Assembly: GCA_031552145.1 (NCBI GenBank)
Contig: JAVBMV010000012.1
Span: forward strand, 186,001 to 250,000
Direction of reading: 5' to 3'
Length of the DNA: 64,000 nucleotides
From: JAVBMV01 sp031552145
GTDB lineage: Bacteria > Myxococcota > Myxococcia > Myxococcales > UBA5297
Numbering within the stretch: position 1 is the stretch's first letter; each line of letters starts with the position of its first letter. This document shows, in pieces, positions 59,858-64,000 of the stretch. The translations under genes were made by a program, and so were the position numbers. The notes under the pieces were generated by a model. The model searched no databases and had not been told where the DNA came from. It worked only from the letters and a program-made list of their open reading frames with translations.

Positions 59858-61275
59858 TATCTCTCCTCGGTTGTTTCGTCGTGGTCGTCGTGCCAAAGCT
59901 CGACACCGACGAGCCGCTCCAGTCCCGCCATCGCGACGAAGTAGTCGACTTGCGCCTCGAGCGCGTCGCTCTGGATTCGCAAGAAGGCCTCGCGCCCACT
60001 GGAGAGCGCGAGGAGATCAATCTCTCCCAGCTCGAAGGAGCGGCGCAGCAGCGCCAAGTTCCGCTCGAAGCGGGGCAAGATCTCATCGCCATAGGCGCGG
60101 ACCCGATCGAGCGCGGCGATCATCTGCGAGCGCGCCTCGGCGAGCTGCGCCTCGAGCAGCCCTCGGACGACGCCGAGCTCCGCCCGCGCCATGCTCACCT
60201 CGGCGCGCGCGCGCGCGCGATCGCCCTGATTGGTTTGGAAGCTGGGGATCGCGAAGCCGATGATCCCCAGAAAGGCTTGCCCTCGATCCTCGGGCAGCGG
60301 CCCCTCCGAGCGACGGTACTGGATACCTATCTCGGTATCTCGCGGCCAGATCTCCCTTCTGGCGACGGTGACCTCGGCCTCGGCCTCGCGCAGTCGCGCC
60401 TCCTTCACCTGCAGCGCGGGAAGATGCTCGTTCGCGATACTCATGAGCCGCTCGAGTGGCGGGGGTTCACGCGGCAGATCGAGCGCACCGCTCGGCATCG
60501 GGGGCGCCGAGGCGGGCCAGCCCGACAGCTGCGCCAGCTTGAGTCGCGATGCTGTCATCCTCTGCTCTGCCGCGATGAGGCGTTGTCGAGCCTGTGCCGC
60601 CTCTGCCTGCGCGAGTACCAGCGTGAGTGGCGCGGCCTCGCCCGCACCCACCTGCCGCTCCACGACGCGCAGCACCTCCTCCTGGAAGGCGACCACCTGA
60701 TCGGCGAGGAGAACATTCTCGCGCTCCACCAGCGCCGCATGAAAGCCGGCATGAAGGTCGCAGTGGAGCTGCCAGCGGGCATCCTCAATCTGCGCGGTCG
60801 CTAACTCTTTCGCGCTCTTGGCCGCGTCGATCCGGGCGCCGCGCTGCCCCGCGATCTCGATCTCCTGCTTGAGGCTGACCTCCAGCTCTCCGCCTTCCTT
60901 GCCGAAAAACTTCGGGTCGAGGAGCGCCTCGAGCCTGGGATTGGAGGGCAGAAGCGCCGAGGCGCGCGTCAGCTCGGAATCGGCGACGGCGCGCGAAGCG
61001 CGGACCACGGCCAACTGGGGCGCGTGCTCATCGGCATAGATGAGCAGCGCAGAGAGCGAGAGGCTCTCGCCCGGGCTTGGCCCTTGCAAAGCCCGCTCCG
61101 GATTGGCCCGGGCCTGGGCCCCGTCGGCCGACAGGCGCAGGTGGTGCGGCGGTCCCTCTTCGTCGCTTGCCCTTGGGGCGTGAGCGAGCACCGCAGCAGG
61201 CACCGCGGAGAGCGCCAGCGGGACGATGAGCGAATGCAGAGAGACGAGTGAGGGCGGTTTGATGAGGCGCTGCAT
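59857..61275 (-). CDS. Outer-membrane factor of the metal efflux operon (CzcC/TolC-like)
   Basis: The 472-residue product has a signal peptide (LIVPLALSAVPAAVLAHA) and two TolC-type repeats: LIYADEHAPQLAVVRASRAV and ELEVSLKQEIEIAGQRGARI, then FAIPSFQTNQGDRARARAEV. It provides the outer-membrane channel for the pump encoded two genes later. The mature N-terminus and the C-terminus (WHDDHDE) contain His residues. It is the first gene of the operon, 62 bp downstream of the mutase gene on the same strand. GGAG lies before the ATG. Confidence 0.9.
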   Translation of the reverse strand: MQRLIKPPSLVSLHSLIVPLALSAVPAAVLAHAPRASDEEGPPHHLRLSADGAQARANPERALQGPSPGESLSLSALLIYADEHAPQLAVVRASRAVADSELTRASALLPSNPRLEALLDPKFFGKEGGELEVSLKQEIEIAGQRGARIDAAKSAKELATAQIEDARWQLHCDLHAGFHAALVERENVLLADQVVAFQEEVLRVVERQVGAGEAAPLTLVLAQAEAAQARQRLIAAEQRMTASRLKLAQLSGWPASAPPMPSGALDLPREPPPLERLMSIANEHLPALQVKEARLREAEAEVTVARREIWPRDTEIGIQYRRSEGPLPEDRGQAFLGIIGFAIPSFQTNQGDRARARAEVSMARAELGVVRGLLEAQLAEARSQMIAALDRVRAYGDEILPRFERNLALLRRSFELGEIDLLALSSGREAFLRIQSDALEAQVDYFVAMAGLERLVGVELWHDDHDETTEER

Positions 61276-61337
61276 ATGCTCCAGGCTCCCGCCCGCGCCG
61301 AGCGCGAGCGCAAAGTCCGGAGCATAGCAGCTTTTTG

Positions 61338-62990
61338 CTAGAGGCCGCCTGCCTCGCGATAGGCCCCCCAGACCTTGCGCAGCCGATCGCTCACCTCGCC
61401 GAGCGTCGCCTCCGCCCGCACGGCCTCGACGACCGGCGGCATCAGATTCTCGGTGCCACGCGCAGCCTCCTCGACCCAGTTGAGGGCGCGCTCGACCGCG
61501 TGCGCGTCGCGCGAGCGCTTGACCGCCGCCAGCCGTTCGCGCTGCCTCGCCTCCACCGTCGGCGAGATGGTGTGCGTCGGGATGGCCTGCGCCTCCTCCA
61601 CCGCGTAGGCGTTGACTCCGACCACCTGCCGCTCACCGCGCTCCAGTTGGCGCTGGAAAGCGAAGGCCGACTCGGCGATCTGTCGCTGCGGGAAGCCATC
61701 CTCGATCGCGCGCACCATGCCGCCCAGCGCGTCGATGCGGGCCAGCAGCGCGCGCGCGCGCTGCTCGAGCTGATCGGTCAAATGCTCCACGTAATAGCTG
61801 CCCGCCAGCGGATCGACGACCTTCGCTACCCCCGTCTCGCAGGCAATGATCTGCTGCGTCCTGAGCGCCAGCGTGGCCGCTTCTTCGGTGGGCAAAGCAT
61901 ACGTCTCGTCGAGCGAGTTGGTGTGGAGGCTCTGGGTGCCGCCGAGCACCGCCGCGAGCGCCTGCAGCGAGACGCGGGTGAGATTGTTGTGGGGCTGCTG
62001 CGCCGTGAGCGAGACCCCCGCCGTCTGGGCGTGAGCGCGCAACATCCATGACTTGGGATCGCGCGCGCCGCACCGGTTTCGCGCCAGGTCGGCCCAGAGC
62101 CTGCGCGCGGCCCTAAACTTGGCGATCTCCTCGAAGAAGTCGCTCTGCACATCCCAGAAAAAAGAGAGGCGCTGGGCGATGGCATCGACCGACTCCCCTC
62201 GCTCCTGACAGTGCTCCAAGTAGCAGAGGCCATCGGCGAGGGTGAAGGCCAGCTCCTGCACCGCGTCCGCCCCCGCCTCGCGGATGTGGTAGCCGCTTAC
62301 CGACACCATGTTCCAGTGAGGCAGCTCCTTGGCGCCATAGGAGAGCATATCCCCCACGATTCGCACCGCGGGGCGCGGCGAGACGATCCACTCTTTCTGA
62401 GCGATGTATTCCTTGAGCACGTCGTTCTGGAGCGTGCCGCGGAGGGCGGCGCGCGGCAGGCCGCGCCGCTCGGCGAGCGCCACCAGCATCGCCATCGCCA
62501 CGATCGCCGTGGCGTTGATGGTCATCGAGATGGTGACCGCGTCGAGCGGGATCCCCTCGAAGAGCACCTCGAAGTCGCGCAGAGTGGAGACAGAGACTCC
62601 CTCGCGCCCGACCTCTCCGCGGCTCCTCGGATGATCGCAGTCGTAGCCCATGAGGGCGGGCATGTCGAAGGCAACCGAGAGGCCTGTGCCTCCCTGCGCG
62701 AGCAGGTACTTGAAGCGCCTGTTCGTCTCCTCTGGCGTTCCGAAGCCGGCAAACTGGCGCATGGTCCAGAGCCTCCCTCTGTACATGGAGGGCTGGGTAC
62801 CTCGGGTGAAGGGATACTCTCCAGGGAGCCCCAGGCGTGACGTATCCTGCCCGACGAGCAGATCGGGGATCGGAATCCCCGAGTCCGTCTCGAAGCATTC
62901 ACTCCTCAAGGGGCTCCGCGCGACCGCGCGCTCCAAGGTCTCGCTCCGCCACCGCTCCAGCTCCGCGCTCTCAGCCAATTCGCTCGCCAC
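61338..62990 (-). CDS. Methylmalonyl-CoA mutase catalytic (large) subunit, split type
   Basis: The 550-residue TIM-barrel subunit lacks the C-terminal B12 domain and must use a separate cobalamin subunit such as the one at 50260-50688. Conserved blocks are PSMYRGRLWTMRQFAGFG, LSVAFDMPALMGYDCDHP, GTLQNDVLKEYIAQKEWI and the substrate-site SGYHIREAGADA. An Arg in SPRPAVRIVGDML, where I expect the methylmalonyl carboxylate contact, favours methylmalonyl-CoA. Isobutyryl-CoA mutase also uses a split layout and is the main alternative. The GTG at 62990 has GAGGGGGA upstream and gives family length. Confidence 0.9.
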   Translation of the reverse strand: MASELAESAELERWRSETLERAVARSPLRSECFETDSGIPIPDLLVGQDTSRLGLPGEYPFTRGTQPSMYRGRLWTMRQFAGFGTPEETNRRFKYLLAQGGTGLSVAFDMPALMGYDCDHPRSRGEVGREGVSVSTLRDFEVLFEGIPLDAVTISMTINATAIVAMAMLVALAERRGLPRAALRGTLQNDVLKEYIAQKEWIVSPRPAVRIVGDMLSYGAKELPHWNMVSVSGYHIREAGADAVQELAFTLADGLCYLEHCQERGESVDAIAQRLSFFWDVQSDFFEEIAKFRAARRLWADLARNRCGARDPKSWMLRAHAQTAGVSLTAQQPHNNLTRVSLQALAAVLGGTQSLHTNSLDETYALPTEEAATLALRTQQIIACETGVAKVVDPLAGSYYVEHLTDQLEQRARALLARIDALGGMVRAIEDGFPQRQIAESAFAFQRQLERGERQVVGVNAYAVEEAQAIPTHTISPTVEARQRERLAAVKRSRDAHAVERALNWVEEAARGTENLMPPVVEAVRAEATLGEVSDRLRKVWGAYREAGGL

Positions 62991-63117
62991 GGCATCCCCC
63001 TCGGTGAACGACCAGAACCCGCGCCCTGCAGATGCACTCGCGCCCCGCGCGATGCCGCGGCGCCCCAACCGGGTGGCGGCGTCGCCGGGCTCCACCCGAA
63101 TCTGCGAACGTTGGGTG

Positions 63118-63123
63118 TATACT
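63118..63123 (+). promoter_or_regulatory. Candidate -10 element before the last gene
   Basis: TATACT matches the -10 consensus at five of six positions and lies 31 bp upstream of the start at 63155. No good -35 is seen at normal spacing, so the promoter is only tentative. Confidence 0.35.
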
Positions 63124-63154
63124 GCACGCCCTTTTTACCGCCCGGAGATGACCG

Positions 63155-64000
63155 ATGCGCGCGATCCTCGTCACCCTTCTGCTCAGCCTGTTGCCCACGA
63201 CCGCCTTCGCGATCACCGTGCGGCTCCCCCCGAACCTTCCTAAATGCGAAGAGTCAAAGGGCGGATTTCAGGTGCCCTTCGATGCCTCGGCAACCGGCAC
63301 GACCTTTTATGAGCGGGCAAAAGACTTCACGCTGACGACGCTCGGCGGCGACTTCGAACTATCCAAGCGCTGGACCGGCTGCGACAGCGTGATGGTGCTC
63401 ACCTTCCAAGAGAGGCTGGAGGCTGATCTCTTCGAGAGCGGCCGTGTGGCGAAGTGGCTCAAGGGTTCTCCGACCAACGTCGACTACATTCTCTATTCGC
63501 TCGAGTCAGACATGGGCGCCGCCGCGGAGCGGGTCAAGGCGAAGGTCGAGGCGGGAATGGCCTCGCTCACGGCCGAGCAGAAGAACCACTGGACGAGCCG
63601 CATCCACTATGTCTCGGCAAAGGACACAACCTGGATCGCGGCTCTGGTCCAGTATCTGATCGAGACGCCCCCTAACTACGTGTTCGGCTTCAATATCGAC
63701 CGCTATGGCTACATCGTACCGCGCGGCAACATGTCGAACATGATGTCGAACCTCAGCGTCCCCGAGATCAACCTTCTGACCTATGAAGCCGAGTACATGA
63801 ACTTCCAGGCTGCGCGAGAGGTGGAGCTCGCCAGCGAGAATGAGCCCCGCGTCATTCGCGTCTTCGAGAAGGACTACACCGCCAACCTCGACTACGTGGA
63901 CAACTACAGCGTCTCCAAGTTCAAAGAGGTTGTGCTGCCCTCGGCCGAGGAGCTACGACAGTATGAGCGCGTCGAGGTCGATCATGAGATCGAGTGCCAG
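63155..64000 (+). CDS. Secreted protein, partial (redoxin-like N-terminal start)
   Basis: The frame stays open from 63155 to the right edge (282 codons); the C-terminus is outside the window. It begins with a classical signal peptide, MRAILVTLLLSLLPTTAFA. After a ~25-residue lead, a stretch (RAKDFTLTTLGGDFELSKRW followed by a VMVLTFQE strand) resembles the start of redoxin/AhpC-type thioredoxin folds but has no CxxC. The remainder is not recognised. Myxobacteria encode long secreted proteins with such starts, but I would not assign a function. GGAG lies 7 nt before the ATG. Confidence 0.75.
   Translation, partial: MRAILVTLLLSLLPTTAFAITVRLPPNLPKCEESKGGFQVPFDASATGTTFYERAKDFTLTTLGGDFELSKRWTGCDSVMVLTFQERLEADLFESGRVAKWLKGSPTNVDYILYSLESDMGAAAERVKAKVEAGMASLTAEQKNHWTSRIHYVSAKDTTWIAALVQYLIETPPNYVFGFNIDRYGYIVPRGNMSNMMSNLSVPEINLLTYEAEYMNFQAAREVELASENEPRVIRVFEKDYTANLDYVDNYSVSKFKEVVLPSAEELRQYERVEVDHEIECQ

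Noticed and set aside
59579..59944. Very hydrophobic plus-strand open frame suggesting a small membrane protein
   Set aside because: The hydrophobic (Val/Ala/Met) repeats are the reverse reading of the His-rich CAT/CAC codons of the adaptor lipoprotein, so it is not an independent gene.
61325..61340. TAGCA...TGCTA inverted repeat at the mutase stop as terminator or operator
   Set aside because: The arms are only 5 bp and overlap the stop codon; too weak to call either.

Overview
The window is high-GC chromosomal DNA, best matched to a myxobacterium or a near relative (Myxococcota, formerly Deltaproteobacteria). This is an inference from gene content: several Cys- or Asp-rich lipoproteins of unknown function, a 1,709-residue TPR protein, a receiver-only regulator, a histidine kinase with an apparent RsbRD-like N-terminus, paired KASIII and ArsA-like proteins, and genes packed with 4-bp overlaps. 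I see no IS element, prophage, CRISPR array, rRNA or replication origin.

Layout. 1-5.0 kb: the end of acpS, pdxJ, then a rearranged lipoprotein locus. Here an Ig-like lipoprotein gene lies between an intact lipoprotein gene and a decayed partial copy of that gene. 5.1-8.1 kb: dipeptidase pepD, a lone receiver protein, a small unknown protein and a TetR regulator. 8.1-13.8 kb: a tripartite RND multidrug efflux operon (tolC-like, adaptor, pump) with a palindromic operator candidate upstream. 13.9-21.7 kb: recQ, an AI-2E family membrane protein, a metallo-beta-lactamase-fold hydrolase, yqgE, a membrane-anchored MutS-like ATPase and hemH. 21.8-27.4 kb: the giant TPR protein and three minus-strand tRNAs (Arg, His, Lys). 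27.5-34.6 kb: hemN, a resB/ccsA cytochrome c maturation pair, a PEBP lipoprotein, a DUF2238 protein, and a divergent pair of RNA-modification genes (DTW protein and THUMP methyltransferase).

34.7-43.2 kb (minus strand): an acyl-CoA ligase, a 3-beta-HSD-like SDR, two ArsA/Get3-like ATPases and two KASIII-like enzymes, mostly joined by short overlaps, with mdh and an SCP2-domain protein upstream. In both paralogue pairs one member has lost hallmark residues: the whole Cys-His-Asn triad in one KASIII, and the signature lysine of the P-loop in one ATPase. This operon is the best candidate here for an undescribed lipid-modifying system.

44.3-50.7 kb (minus strand): a catabolic operon with the corrinoid-binding mutase subunit, HMG-CoA lyase, enoyl-CoA hydratase, carboxyltransferase and acyl-CoA dehydrogenase. 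It ends in a single reading frame that fuses a MeaB-type mutase chaperone GTPase to ribonuclease III. Together these genes describe leucine breakdown feeding into B12-dependent mutase chemistry. The catalytic mutase subunit lies separately at 61.3-63.0 kb. Between them are a hybrid histidine kinase, a DUF2270 protein, two divergent Cys-rich lipoproteins and a czcCBA-type metal efflux operon with a His-rich adaptor and a small Cys-rich protein. The window ends inside a gene for a secreted protein.

Start codons were chosen by Shine-Dalgarno match, operon spacing and family length. Function calls rest on sequence motifs recognised by eye; no database search was run.
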